Below are positions 7,887-15,841 of a stretch of DNA of 45,290 nucleotides, one piece after another. A model generated the notes under the pieces. It had not been told where the DNA came from. It searched no databases and saw nothing but the letters and a program-made list of their open reading frames with translations. Every line of letters begins with the position of its first letter. The stretch's first letter is position 1. The translations under genes were made by a program, and so were the position numbers. The DNA is from Ardenticatenaceae bacterium (GTDB taxonomy: Bacteria; Chloroflexota; Anaerolineae; Promineifilales; Promineifilaceae). The stretch lies in assembly GCA_030065875.1 (NCBI GenBank), contig JASJCR010000069.1, positions 1 to 45,290 on the forward strand, in the 5' to 3' direction.

Positions 7887-10328
7887 CTAGTTGCCAAAAG
7901 CTAGAAAGAACAAAACGCCGTCAAACCAGCCTTGGCTGGCTCCATAAATAAAGGCGGTGAAGATCACGGCCACCAAAACCGAAGCCAGGGCGTATTCCTG
8001 CACTTTGCCGGTCTGGAAGGCGCGGAACTCCTTGCCCAGATCACGGAAGCGGAAGGTCAGCCAGTCAACGGCGTCGTTAAAGACAGCAATTTCAGCTCGG
8101 CGGAACCATTCGCCAATGGTGTAAAAGACGCGGGCGATCAAATGGAGCAGGCCGTCGATCCCGCCGCGGTCGATCCACTGATAAACAACGACTTCGCTAA
8201 AGTAAACGGCCGGCTTGACAAAGACCGCGCGGTACAGCTCGTCCCAATACCACTTGTTGTGCAAGAAATTGTGCAGCGCCGGGGTTAGGAAAGCGATCAT
8301 CGGATCCGGCTGCCCTTCTTCCAGCGGTTTGCGCCAGTACACCAGGTAGCCCAGCCCGAGACCGCCGAGGGCCACCACGACTGAGGTGGTCAGCGGAATC
8401 CAGCTCCACGGTAGGGTAAAGATCTCGTGCAGGACCAGTTTCTCTGGTTCGGCATTATAGAGGACCTCCAGCGGCACATAGATCGTCGCCCCCACAAAGT
8501 GATGGAAGTAATTGTAGAAAATTGACCCTTTGGCGGTGCCCAGGAAATTATCCGGGATGCCGACCCAGCCAGCGGTGATGGCGAAGAACGACAGCAGGAC
8601 CAGCGGGGTGGTCATAAAGCCGTTGCTTTCGTGGGCGTGCTCGGCCAGCGGGCTGCGCGGCTTGCCGGCAAAGGTCAGCGCCAGCTGCCGCATGGTGTAA
8701 AAGGCGGTCAGGAAGGCGGCCAGGGCCAGCATGGCAAAGACAAATAAACCAATAGGATTGGCATCATTTGACCAGTTGTACCACGCCTCGGCAAAGATCT
8801 CGTCCTTTGACCAGAAACCGGCCGTCACCAGCGGAAAGCCGGAAAGGGCCATCCCGCCGATCAAAAACGCCCAGAACGTGGTGGGCATCTTTTGGGCCAG
8901 CCCCCCCATCAGGCGCATATCCTGCGGGTCGCTGTGATGGTCGTGAACGTGTTCCGCCCCGTGCTCCATGCCGTGAATGACCGAGCCGGAGCAGAGGAAG
9001 AGCAGCGCCTTAAAGAACGCATGCGTAATTAAATGAAAAGCGGCCGCGATGTAGCCACCGACACCAATGGCTGCCACCATAAAGCCCAGCTGCGAAATCG
9101 TCGAATACGCCAGCACCCCCTTGACGTCGTTTTGAGCCACGGCGATGGTGGCCGACATCAGGGCGGTAAAGGCACCAATAAAGGCGATCGTCCAGCCAAA
9201 GGCCGGAGCCGCTTTGAGGGCAACCGCAATCAAAGGAAAGATGCGTAAGATCAGATAGATACCGGCCGAGACCATGGCCGCGGCGTGGATGACGGCGCTA
9301 ACCGGAGTAGGGCCTTCCATGGCGTCCGGCAGCCAGACGTGAAACGGGAACTGGGCTGATTTGCCCACTGTCCCGGTAAAAATCATCAGGGCCATGATGC
9401 CCAGACCCACCGCGCCAAAAGAGGACAGCTGAATCGCATTTTGCAAGCTTTCAGCGCTGAGGGCGGTTTCAAAATTGAGCGTCCCAAACGTGCGATAAAA
9501 GAACACGATCCCCATCAGCATGACCACGTCGGCGATGCGGGTGGTCATAAACGCCTTGATGGCCGCCTCGCGGGGCGGGGTTTTCTTGGGGTCGTCGTAT
9601 TTGCGGGCGTACCAGAAGCCGATCAGCGAGTACGAGCAGAAGCCCATAATTTCCCATCCCACAAAAAGGGTGAGCAAATTATCGGAAACCACGAGGATCA
9701 GCATCGCCCCGGCAAAGAGGCTCATCATGGCGAAGAAACGCGAGAACATCGGCTCTTCCATGCCGTGATTAGGTATCCCTAGGAATTTACCGCGCGGGTT
9801 GCCGTAGTTATGGTACCCGACGCTGTAGACAAAGATCATAAAGACCGCGAAGGGGACCATAAAGAGCATCACGGCCGTCAGCGGATCGGCCGATACCCCA
9901 ATGCGGAACCACGTCCCGGATTTGGTTTCGTCGGGGACGGCCTTTTCGCCGTGCTCTCCTTCGGCCGCGCCGTGGCTATCTTCTTCAGCTTCTTCCCCGT
10001 GACTTTCTTCCTCCGCACCGTGGGCTTCCTCAGCCATCCCTTCGACAAACGAAGCGCCGACCGGTTCACCGTAATAATCTCCGATCGGCAGCCAGGCGAT
10101 TGAGCTGGAGACCCGCACGGGGTGTTCTTCCACCTCGTGAAGATCGGCCAGGAAGTCGCCAAAAACGCTAAAGGAGACGATCCAGCTTAAAACCAGAGCG
10201 GTGATGATACCGGCCCAGGCGATCAGAAAGCTAAGCGTGCGATTTTGCTTGGTAAGGAGCAAAATGACGGCAAACGCCAAGAGGGGGCCTGCGGGAATGA
10301 GCCAGGTTAGAATTTCCATTACGTCCAT
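7887..10328 (-). CDS. nuoL: NADH-quinone oxidoreductase subunit L, extended
   Basis: The distal antiporter-like subunit, 813 residues against about 610-660 usually. The core is intact: Glu226 ('VGWEIMGF'), Lys323 ('VGKSAQFPFHVWLPDAMEG'), Lys440 ('HAFFKALLF') and Lys508 ('WSKDEIF'). There are three additions. One is a Glu/His-rich loop (about 98-135). Another is a second His cluster (about 453-465). The third is a C-terminal lateral-helix segment (about 703-780) that I estimate to be roughly 27-32 residues longer than in ordinary NuoL. A longer lateral helix is what an extra NuoM between NuoL and NuoN would need. AGAGGT lies 7 nt before the chosen ATG. Confidence 0.95.
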   Translation of the reverse strand: MDVMEILTWLIPAGPLLAFAVILLLTKQNRTLSFLIAWAGIITALVLSWIVSFSVFGDFLADLHEVEEHPVRVSSSIAWLPIGDYYGEPVGASFVEGMAEEAHGAEEESHGEEAEEDSHGAAEGEHGEKAVPDETKSGTWFRIGVSADPLTAVMLFMVPFAVFMIFVYSVGYHNYGNPRGKFLGIPNHGMEEPMFSRFFAMMSLFAGAMLILVVSDNLLTLFVGWEIMGFCSYSLIGFWYARKYDDPKKTPPREAAIKAFMTTRIADVVMLMGIVFFYRTFGTLNFETALSAESLQNAIQLSSFGAVGLGIMALMIFTGTVGKSAQFPFHVWLPDAMEGPTPVSAVIHAAAMVSAGIYLILRIFPLIAVALKAAPAFGWTIAFIGAFTALMSATIAVAQNDVKGVLAYSTISQLGFMVAAIGVGGYIAAAFHLITHAFFKALLFLCSGSVIHGMEHGAEHVHDHHSDPQDMRLMGGLAQKMPTTFWAFLIGGMALSGFPLVTAGFWSKDEIFAEAWYNWSNDANPIGLFVFAMLALAAFLTAFYTMRQLALTFAGKPRSPLAEHAHESNGFMTTPLVLLSFFAITAGWVGIPDNFLGTAKGSIFYNYFHHFVGATIYVPLEVLYNAEPEKLVLHEIFTLPWSWIPLTTSVVVALGGLGLGYLVYWRKPLEEGQPDPMIAFLTPALHNFLHNKWYWDELYRAVFVKPAVYFSEVVVYQWIDRGGIDGLLHLIARVFYTIGEWFRRAEIAVFNDAVDWLTFRFRDLGKEFRAFQTGKVQEYALASVLVAVIFTAFIYGASQGWFDGVLFFLAFGN

Positions 10329-10346
10329 AGAAAGACCTCTTCCCTG

Positions 10347-10655
10347 TTAATATTTGAGGATATCCAGCTCTTCGGCCACAACCGAATCGCGCTGGCGATA
10401 AATTGAAATGATGAGCGCCAACCCTACGGCCGCTTCAGCAGCGGCGACCGTCAGGACAAAGATCGCCCAGGCGACACCGATCGGTTCACCGGGGTTGTTG
10501 TAGCGCCAGAAAGCGATCAGGTTAATGTTGACCGCATTTAAAGTCAGTTCTACGGCCATGAGCATCGCCACCGCGTTGCGGCGAGCCATCACCCCGTAAA
10601 GGCCGATGCAGAAAAGACAGGCGGAGACGATGAGGTACCAGGATAAAGGGATCAT
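10347..10655 (-). CDS. nuoK: NADH-quinone oxidoreductase subunit K
   Basis: A three-helix membrane subunit of complex I, 102 residues, normal length. The two conserved membrane glutamates are visible in 'MLMAVELTLNAVNINL' and 'AAAEAAVGLALIISIYR'. These link the quinone-site region to the antiporter-like subunits. The start overlaps the nuoJ stop by 4 bp (ATGA), and nuoL follows after an 18-bp gap. Confidence 0.96.
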   Translation of the reverse strand: MIPLSWYLIVSACLFCIGLYGVMARRNAVAMLMAVELTLNAVNINLIAFWRYNNPGEPIGVAWAIFVLTVAAAEAAVGLALIISIYRQRDSVVAEELDILKY

Positions 10656-11191
10656 GATTCATCCTCCACTTCCGCCTCGACATCCGGCCGGGCGATGATA
10701 ATCGATCCCACCAGAGCCACCAGCAGCAAAACTGAGGCCAGCTCGAACGGCAGCACCAGCTGGTCGGCGCTGGTAAACGCCACCCCCAGCTGATTGACGG
10801 TGTTGGTTACCAATTCTTCCGCCGGCGGGGCGCCCCCGGCCACGGCCGGGTCGAGCGGATACACCTGCAGCACGATGGCCCCAATCAAGACAAAAAGACT
10901 GGCCGACACAAAGCCGCTCATGCCCCACTGGGAATTAAATGGTGATTCGGTGGTCTGCATCAAGCGCCGGGTCATCATGATGGCAAAAATCACCAGAATC
11001 GAGATGGCACCGATATAAACCAGAAGCTGGGTGGCCGCCATAAAGCCGCTTTCGAGCAGGGCGTACAGCGCCGCAACCCCCAGAAACGACAGCATCATAT
11101 ACAGCGCTGCGTGGAACAAATTGCGCACGGAGACGACCAGAACGGCCGATACGAGGGTAATTGCGCTAATAATAATGAAAAGTATTTGCAT
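10652..11191 (-). CDS. nuoJ: NADH-quinone oxidoreductase subunit J
   Basis: A five-helix membrane subunit of complex I, 179 residues. The conserved TM3 region is seen as 'LLVYIGAISILVIFAIMMT', which contains the pi-bulge tyrosine/glycine segment that couples quinone reduction to pumping. It follows nuoH by 25 bp without nuoI between them; in most nuo operons nuoI occupies this place. Confidence 0.95.
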   Translation of the reverse strand: MQILFIIISAITLVSAVLVVSVRNLFHAALYMMLSFLGVAALYALLESGFMAATQLLVYIGAISILVIFAIMMTRRLMQTTESPFNSQWGMSGFVSASLFVLIGAIVLQVYPLDPAVAGGAPPAEELVTNTVNQLGVAFTSADQLVLPFELASVLLLVALVGSIIIARPDVEAEVEDES

Positions 11192-11216
11192 GGTTGTCTG
11201 TTACTCCCATCCAACA

Positions 11217-12503
11217 TTAATCGTGAGCTGGGGCCGGTTGGCCGTGGGTTTCATGATCGTGTTCGTGATCATCGTGACCGTCCGAACCGAGGATCATTGG
11301 TCTGGCAATTTCCTCCGCGACGCCAAACTCTTCCTCAAACAATTTTTCACGGGCGGCGCGGCGACGGGCAAAGCCCAGAGCGATAAGGGCGATGACTATG
11401 TTTGATGACAGATGGGCCAGCGTCCGCACGGTCCAACCGCTGTCGGCCACCAAACGATCAAGCAGTGCCACTACAAGCACCAAAACGAGGGTCCAAGGCA
11501 CCAGGAATTTCCAGTTGAAGTTCAACATCTGGTCAATACGGATGCGTGGGAAAGTGGCTCGAATCCAGATGAAGACAAAATAAACCAGGAATGTTTTGAT
11601 AAAGAAGATTAAAATGCCGGCCAAGTTACCGGTGGTGTAGTTGGGGTTAAACAACTCGCCGAGCACAAAGCGGTAGCCACCGAGATAAATCGTGGCAAAA
11701 AGGGAAGACATGAAAAGGGTAGAGATAAACTCTGCTAAAAAGAACATGCCAAATTTCATGCCGCCGTACTCGACGTGAAAACCGGCTACAATTTCCGATT
11801 CAGCTTCGAGCAGGTCGAAGGGAGTCCGGCCGGTTTCGGCCAGAGCGGAGATATAAAAGATGACCGCCGACACCGGCACTAACAGCGCAAAAGGCAAAAC
11901 CTGAGCTTCGGAAATACCGATCAAAGACATCGAGCGCGCCAGAATGATCGGCACAATCAGAGAGAGCACCATCGGTACTTCATAACTCACCAGCTGGGCC
12001 ACCGCCCGGAATGCGCCCAGCAGCGCATATTTATTGTTGGAGCCCCATCCGGCCAGCAGAAGGCAAACCACCGATACCGAACTGATCGACAAAACGTAGA
12101 AGACGGCGATGTTGAGATCGACGCCAATCCAGGTGGGAGCAAAAGGCATAACCGCCCACATCAGCAGTGCGGTCATGACGATCAGGAAGGGAGCCAGATT
12201 ATAAGCTACCCAATCAGCCCCAACTGGGGTGATGGCTTCCTTGGTCAGCAGCTTAAGGACGTCGGCTACCGTTTGCAGCAGGCCAAATTTGCCGCCAACG
12301 CGGTTTGGGCCGATGCGATCCTGCATGCGGGCAATTACTTTTCGCTCTAACCAAATGAGAAAGATCACGATCAGCAAACAAAACGTTGAGACGGTAATGA
12401 TGCTGATTAAGTCGAGGACAGGCTCAACCCACGGGGCGTCTCCCCACAAGAGACGCAAATAGTCAAGCAAACGAAGTTCTCTAAGTGCGGTATTTAAATC
12501 CAT
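11217..12503 (-). CDS. nuoH: NADH-quinone oxidoreductase subunit H with His-rich tail
   Basis: The membrane subunit that forms the quinone chamber with the (absent here) NuoB/NuoD. The family signature is clear: 'RIGPNRVGGKFGLLQ', then 'ETGRTPFDLLEAESE' with 'GFHVEYGGMKF'. At 428 residues it is about 80-100 longer than usual because of an extra C-terminal segment. That segment ends in a His/Asp/Glu-rich stretch (GHDDHEHDHETHG, near 405-420). An AGGAAAG ribosome site precedes the ATG, 36 bp after the nuoA stop. Confidence 0.96.
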   Translation of the reverse strand: MDLNTALRELRLLDYLRLLWGDAPWVEPVLDLISIITVSTFCLLIVIFLIWLERKVIARMQDRIGPNRVGGKFGLLQTVADVLKLLTKEAITPVGADWVAYNLAPFLIVMTALLMWAVMPFAPTWIGVDLNIAVFYVLSISSVSVVCLLLAGWGSNNKYALLGAFRAVAQLVSYEVPMVLSLIVPIILARSMSLIGISEAQVLPFALLVPVSAVIFYISALAETGRTPFDLLEAESEIVAGFHVEYGGMKFGMFFLAEFISTLFMSSLFATIYLGGYRFVLGELFNPNYTTGNLAGILIFFIKTFLVYFVFIWIRATFPRIRIDQMLNFNWKFLVPWTLVLVLVVALLDRLVADSGWTVRTLAHLSSNIVIALIALGFARRRAAREKLFEEEFGVAEEIARPMILGSDGHDDHEHDHETHGQPAPAHD

Positions 12504-12539
12504 AACAATCTTTCCTAAAAGCTGCTGCTTAAGGAGTTA

Positions 12540-12896
12540 TTAGATCCACTCCAGGGCTCCTTTCGCCCATGCGTAAGCCAATCCATCAGCCAACAAAATG
12601 ATAAACAAGGCGGTTGCCCCGATGGCAAAGAGGGATAACTGACCGTAAGCGGCCGCAATCGGAAACAGGAAGACCGCCTCGACGTCAAAAACGACAAAGA
12701 TCAACGCATAAATGTAATATTGAACCTTAAATTGAATCCAGGTGTCGCCAACGGTTTCAATGCCACATTCATAGGCTGAATTTTTAATAGAATTCGGTTT
12801 TTTGGGTCCAAGAAGCCACTGCAATAAAACAGGGGCGGCTGGAAAAATTGGCGAAATCGCCAGGAAGATACCGATATATTGCCAATCTGCTAGCAC
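12540..12896 (-). CDS. nuoA: NADH-quinone oxidoreductase subunit A
   Basis: A three-helix membrane subunit, 118 residues. 'KNSAYECGIETVGD' is the conserved loop with the cysteine that changes exposure during the active/deactive cycle, and 'FVVFDVEAVFLFPIA' is the conserved second helix. The frame starts with GTG, supported by GGAGGAG 6 nt upstream. It is the first gene of the nuo cluster. The 255 bp before it contain a perfect ACCTTTT/AAAAGGT palindrome (around 12,996-13,011) but no promoter I can call. nuoB, C and D do not follow as they do in most nuo operons. Confidence 0.95.
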   Translation of the reverse strand: MLADWQYIGIFLAISPIFPAAPVLLQWLLGPKKPNSIKNSAYECGIETVGDTWIQFKVQYYIYALIFVVFDVEAVFLFPIAAAYGQLSLFAIGATALFIILLADGLAYAWAKGALEWI

Positions 12897-13151
12897 GGTC
12901 TACTCCTCCGAGGGAAAGAATTTTGGGCATTTGCACAATAAACCCCTGAGGCTTACCCCAAGGGTTACTGTTCTCCTGACAAGCGCCACCAAGGACCTTT
13001 TAAAAAAGGTATAAATTGCGAAATGAGGGAGGGCACATCAGAGAGTAAAATTTTAGCTTTTAACCAAACGCTCATGTGATTGTGAAATCTGTTACATTTA
13101 TAGCACATGCCCGAAACATGGGCAATGAAAGCTCAAGCGGAATGAGTGTAT

Positions 13152-13802
13152 TTAGGGAGCCAGCCGCACGCGCTGCCACTCTCCATTCTGTGTGCGGCGA
13201 AACTGGAGGCGATCATGCAGGCGGTTTGGACGCCCCTGCCAGAATTCGATTACCTGCGGTTTGAGCCGGTAGCCGCCCCAATGATCCGGCCGCGGAATGG
13301 GGATTTCTTCGCCATATTGCAGGTGAAGCGCGGTTAATTTTTCTTCGAGCATTTCCCGATCGGAAATAACGTCACTTTGAGGGGACGCCCAGGCACCCAG
13401 ACGGCTACCTCGCGGCCGGCTTTGAAAGTAAGCGTCAGATTCAGCGGCCGCTAATTTTTCAATTTTTCCCTCAATGCGCACCTGTCGTTCGAGCGCTGTC
13501 CACCAAAAGGTCGCCGCCGCATGGGGATTAGCTGCGATTTCCTGCCCTTTGCGACTGAGATAGTTGGTAAAAAAAACAAACCCCGCTTCGTCATACCCTT
13601 TAAGCAGCACGATGCGGACAGATGGGTGCCCATCCGGTGTGGCTGTGGCCACGGCCATGCCGTTTGGTTCCACAATATCGGCCGCTACAGCCGCTTCAAG
13701 CCACTCCTGAAACAAATCGATCGGCCGCAAAGGGGTGTTGATTTCCTCCAATCCGGATCGCTTGTATTCTTTGCGGACCTGCCGCAAAAGATCGTCGTTC
13801 AT
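13152..13802 (-). CDS. pdxH: Pyridoxamine/pyridoxine 5'-phosphate oxidase
   Basis: An FMN enzyme that oxidises pyridoxamine- or pyridoxine-5'-phosphate to pyridoxal phosphate, the last step of PLP synthesis or salvage. It has 216 residues, normal length. Visible family segments are 'PSVRIVLLKGYDEAGFVFFT' (FMN/PLP binding), 'FWWTALERQVRIEG', 'YFQSRPRGSRLGAWAS' and the C-terminal 'EFWQGRPNRLHDR', the PROSITE-type signature. The start is placed at the ATG with AGGAAAG about 11 nt upstream. It is co-oriented with the nuo cluster but separated by 255 bp, so probably a separate unit. Confidence 0.96.
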   Translation of the reverse strand: MNDDLLRQVRKEYKRSGLEEINTPLRPIDLFQEWLEAAVAADIVEPNGMAVATATPDGHPSVRIVLLKGYDEAGFVFFTNYLSRKGQEIAANPHAAATFWWTALERQVRIEGKIEKLAAAESDAYFQSRPRGSRLGAWASPQSDVISDREMLEEKLTALHLQYGEEIPIPRPDHWGGYRLKPQVIEFWQGRPNRLHDRLQFRRTQNGEWQRVRLAP

Positions 13803-13890
13803 TTGATGTTCACTTTCCTTTTGAGAACAGAGATGAGAGTAAGAGAAAAGAGGTACTCTTTATCAAATCAACTCTATCTTTTTTCTTTTC

Positions 13891-14060
13891 TAATTTAACC
13901 CAAGTTGCTTCCTTGTCATCCCGATGAATGAATTTATCAGCCAAGAAAACCAAAACGCGATATTGAGTTTTAACAAATTAACACAGATACAACGACCGCT
14001 GTCATTCCCGCGAAGGCGGGAATCCATTGGCTTGCCACCGATGGATCCTCGCCGCAGTTG
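13891..14060 (+). repeat. Dispersed mosaic element, copy 2
   Basis: The order is TTAACCCAAGTTGC, a spacer, the palindrome CCGATGAATGAATTTATCAG, 'AAAACGCGATATTGAGTTTT', then a hairpin ATTCCCGC-GAAG-GCGGGAAT (14,004-14,023) and 'CCACCGATGGATCC'. The same order and most of the sequence recur at 45,131-45,290. The rest of the 490-bp gap 13,803-14,292 is AT-rich, with a possible TATATT -10 box near 14,192 and a small hairpin ATCGCC/GGCGAT (14,205-14,220) in the leader of the next gene. Confidence 0.75.
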
Positions 14061-14292
14061 ATTCGCGTGGAAATGGGGGTGACGGGCCTGTTTTTCGATT
14101 ATCCATGACGCATTATGTTATACGAAATGAATAAATAGTGACACCGCTTTTTCTGGCTATTTGTCCACTTTTTTTTGTGGTCAAACTTTGCTATATTGGG
14201 CATTATCGCCTGTGGGCGATCTTTTGTTTATAAATATTTTACATCTCTAAAAATATTTAAATTTAGCTATACAACCTGGAGGGTTCAAGTAA

Positions 14293-14589
14293 ATGTTAAA
14301 AAAATCGTATACCAAAACCGGCAAAAAATGCCGCGTGACCTTTAAACTGCCGGCCGAAGTTTCGGCCGAGCAAGCCACCCTTGTGGGTGAGTTTAACGAC
14401 TGGGATGAAACCGCCAATCCGATGAAGCGTCTGAAAGACGGCAGCTTTAGCGCACAGGTGTCTCTGGCCGCCGGTCAGACCTATCGTTTCCGCTATCTGC
14501 TCGATGGAGAGCGCTGGGAAAACGATTGGGAGCCGGATGGTTACTCCCCCAACAACCACGGAACTGAAGATTCCCTGGTTAAGGTTTAA
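14293..14589 (+). CDS. Stand-alone CBM48 (isoamylase N-terminal-like) protein
   Basis: A 98-residue protein made of one CBM48/AMPK-beta-type immunoglobulin-fold domain. It shows 'VTFKLPAEVSAEQATLVGEF' followed by 'NDWD', and 'YRFRYLLDGERWENDWEPDGY', the glycan-binding pattern of this family. There is no enzyme domain, so it probably binds glycogen or another alpha-glucan, or helps protein assembly. A good ribosome site (GGAGGG) precedes the ATG. It stands alone and is followed by a hairpin terminator. The function is inferred only from the fold. Confidence 0.85.
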   Translation: MLKKSYTKTGKKCRVTFKLPAEVSAEQATLVGEFNDWDETANPMKRLKDGSFSAQVSLAAGQTYRFRYLLDGERWENDWEPDGYSPNNHGTEDSLVKV

Positions 14590-14648
14590 TATTCTCAAAA
14601 AATAAAGAACGGCCGGAGACGAGAGTTCTCTCCCCTCTGGCAATTTAG

Positions 14649-14685
14649 GCGGCCGCTGCGTTTACGTGACGGCCGCTTTGTTTTT
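14649..14685 (+). terminator. Hairpin terminator after the CBM48 gene
   Basis: GCGGCCG (14,649-14,655) and CGGCCGC (14,670-14,676) form a 7-bp GC stem with a 14-nt loop, followed by TTTGTTTTT. It lies 60 bp after the stop and before the osmC-type gene. Confidence 0.65.
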
Positions 14686-14764
14686 GGTAATATCCTGGAT
14701 GTATACCCGCTCAAATAGGATAGCAAAGCTAAACTATTGCAAAACCAAACCATGAGGTAACTCA

Positions 14765-15178
14765 ATGACTCAAATTACATCAACCAATACCCTGAAATAT
14801 CAAGTTGAAATCAAAGGCAGCTCCCACACGATCATCGCCGATGAACCGGTTTCAGTCGGTGGGGATGATATCGGCCCTTCCCCGTTTGAACTGCTGCTCT
14901 CTTCTCTAGCGGCGTGCACGGCGATCACCGTGCGCATGTACGCCAACCGCAAGGATTGGCCGCTGGAGAAAATCAACCTGGCCCTGCACCATGAGAAAGT
15001 ATCGGCCAACGCCTGTGACGATTGCGTAACGCTCAACGGGAAGGTTGACGTTATTCATATCAACGTCGATTTTGAAGGGGATCTCACCCCCGAACAAATT
15101 GAACGGCTGCGCTATATCGCCGGCCGCTGCCCGGTCCATCGGTCATTGGTGAGCGAAACAAAAATTAGAATTAATTAG
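14765..15178 (+). CDS. OsmC/Ohr family peroxide-reductase-like protein
   Basis: A 137-residue OsmC-family protein, expected to be a cytoplasmic dimer that reduces organic hydroperoxides using two cysteines. Both are visible: Cys51 in 'LLLSSLAACTAITVRMYA' and Cys122 in 'AGRCPVHRSL'. The 'GPSPFELLLSSLAACT' segment is the family hallmark and is nearest to the YhfA-like branch. There are two additional cysteines (ACDDC, about 84-87). GAGGT lies 6 nt before the ATG. The gene stands between a terminator and an inverted heptamer array. Confidence 0.9.
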   Translation: MTQITSTNTLKYQVEIKGSSHTIIADEPVSVGGDDIGPSPFELLLSSLAACTAITVRMYANRKDWPLEKINLALHHEKVSANACDDCVTLNGKVDVIHINVDFEGDLTPEQIERLRYIAGRCPVHRSLVSETKIRIN

Positions 15179-15182
15179 CAGG

Positions 15183-15326
15183 ATACGAAATACGAATTAC
15201 GAGATACGAATTACGAGTTACGATGTATAGGTGAAGCTGGATGATCACTGGGGAGCACCTAAAATCTTTCATATCTCGAATTTCGTAATTCGTATTTCGT
15301 ATCTCGTATCTCGTATCTCGTATTTT
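15183..15326. repeat. Inverted pair of TACGAGA-type heptamer arrays
   Basis: The left array (15,183-15,222) repeats units such as TACGAAA, TACGAAT and TACGAGA. The right array (15,271-15,326) is made of the complementary units (TCTCGTA repeated). Together they can fold into a long imperfect hairpin with about 48 nt in the middle. The right arm ends 3 bp before the start codon of the next gene. Confidence 0.8.
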
Positions 15327-15329
15327 GTC

Positions 15330-15698
15330 ATGAATTTTTACGACCAGGTCTACGCCGTTGTGCGCTGTATCCCTTCGGGGAAGGTGACCAGCTACGGCCG
15401 TATCGCGCGCATGCTCGGCCGTCCCCGGGCAGCCCGGGCGGTCGGTTACGCCCTCAATGCTCTAAAAGATCATCATCAGGATCCAAACTTTGAGCCGGTT
15501 CCCTGGCATCGGGTGATTAACGCCGCCGGCCGAATTAGCACCGTTAACCGCGAATTAACCGCCAATCGACAGGCGGATCTTCTCCGAGATGAAGGAGTCT
15601 CCGTCAACGAGGACCTGACCCTTCATCTAGAGCGGTATCTGTGGGCCGGGTTGAGCCTGATGGAAATCGAAAACATCCTTAGAGAAATACGAGATTAG
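15330..15698 (+). CDS. Alkyltransferase-like protein (ATL, Cys-to-Trp MGMT homologue)
   Basis: A 122-residue homologue of the DNA-binding domain of O6-alkylguanine-DNA alkyltransferase. In the active-site motif the reactive Cys of PCHRV is replaced by Trp ('VPWHRVINAAGRIS'), the hallmark of ATL proteins. ATLs do not transfer alkyl groups; they bind O6-alkylguanine and hand the lesion to nucleotide excision repair. 'IPSGKVTSYGRIARMLGRP' is the recognition-helix region with the arginine finger. The upstream in-frame ATG at 15,231 would add repeat-encoded residues, so the ATG at 15,330 is preferred although it has no ribosome site. The last four codons and the stop lie inside another heptamer array. 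Confidence 0.9.
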   Translation: MNFYDQVYAVVRCIPSGKVTSYGRIARMLGRPRAARAVGYALNALKDHHQDPNFEPVPWHRVINAAGRISTVNRELTANRQADLLRDEGVSVNEDLTLHLERYLWAGLSLMEIENILREIRD

Positions 15699-15802
15699 AA
15701 ATACGAAATACGAAATACGAGATACGAAATAAGTGTAGAAATGAATGATGGGTTGGAAACAATAATAGAATCTTTCGTATTTCGTATCTCGTATTTCTCA
15801 TT
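15684..15802. repeat. Inverted pair of TACGAAA-type heptamer arrays
   Basis: The left arm (15,684-15,733) repeats AATACGA-type units. The right arm (15,771-15,802) is the complement (TTTCGTATCTCGTATTTC). About 37 nt lie between them. The left arm begins within the 3' end of the ATL gene, supplying its last codons (AGA GAA ATA CGA GAT TAG). Confidence 0.8.
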
Positions 15803-15806
15803 TCCC

Positions 15807-15835
15807 TTGCTCCTCCCCCCGTTTCGCTTTAAAAT
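15807..15835 (+). promoter_or_regulatory. Possible promoter for a leaderless glycosyltransferase mRNA
   Basis: TTGCTC (15,807-15,812) and TAAAAT (15,830-15,835) are 17 bp apart. The GTG start of the next gene lies 6 nt after the -10 box, where transcription would begin, and no ribosome site is present. This fits a leaderless transcript. The -35 match is weak. Confidence 0.45.
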
Positions 15836-15841
15836 TTTTCT

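Noticed and set aside
13014..13152. A confident promoter for the nuo cluster in 12,897-13,151
   Set aside because: A TATACC-like box is present on the minus strand near 13,007 but there is no matching -35 box, so it is not listed as a feature.
15330..15698. Active O6-methylguanine-DNA methyltransferase
   Set aside because: The reactive cysteine of PCHRV is Trp here (PWHRV), so alkyl transfer is not expected.
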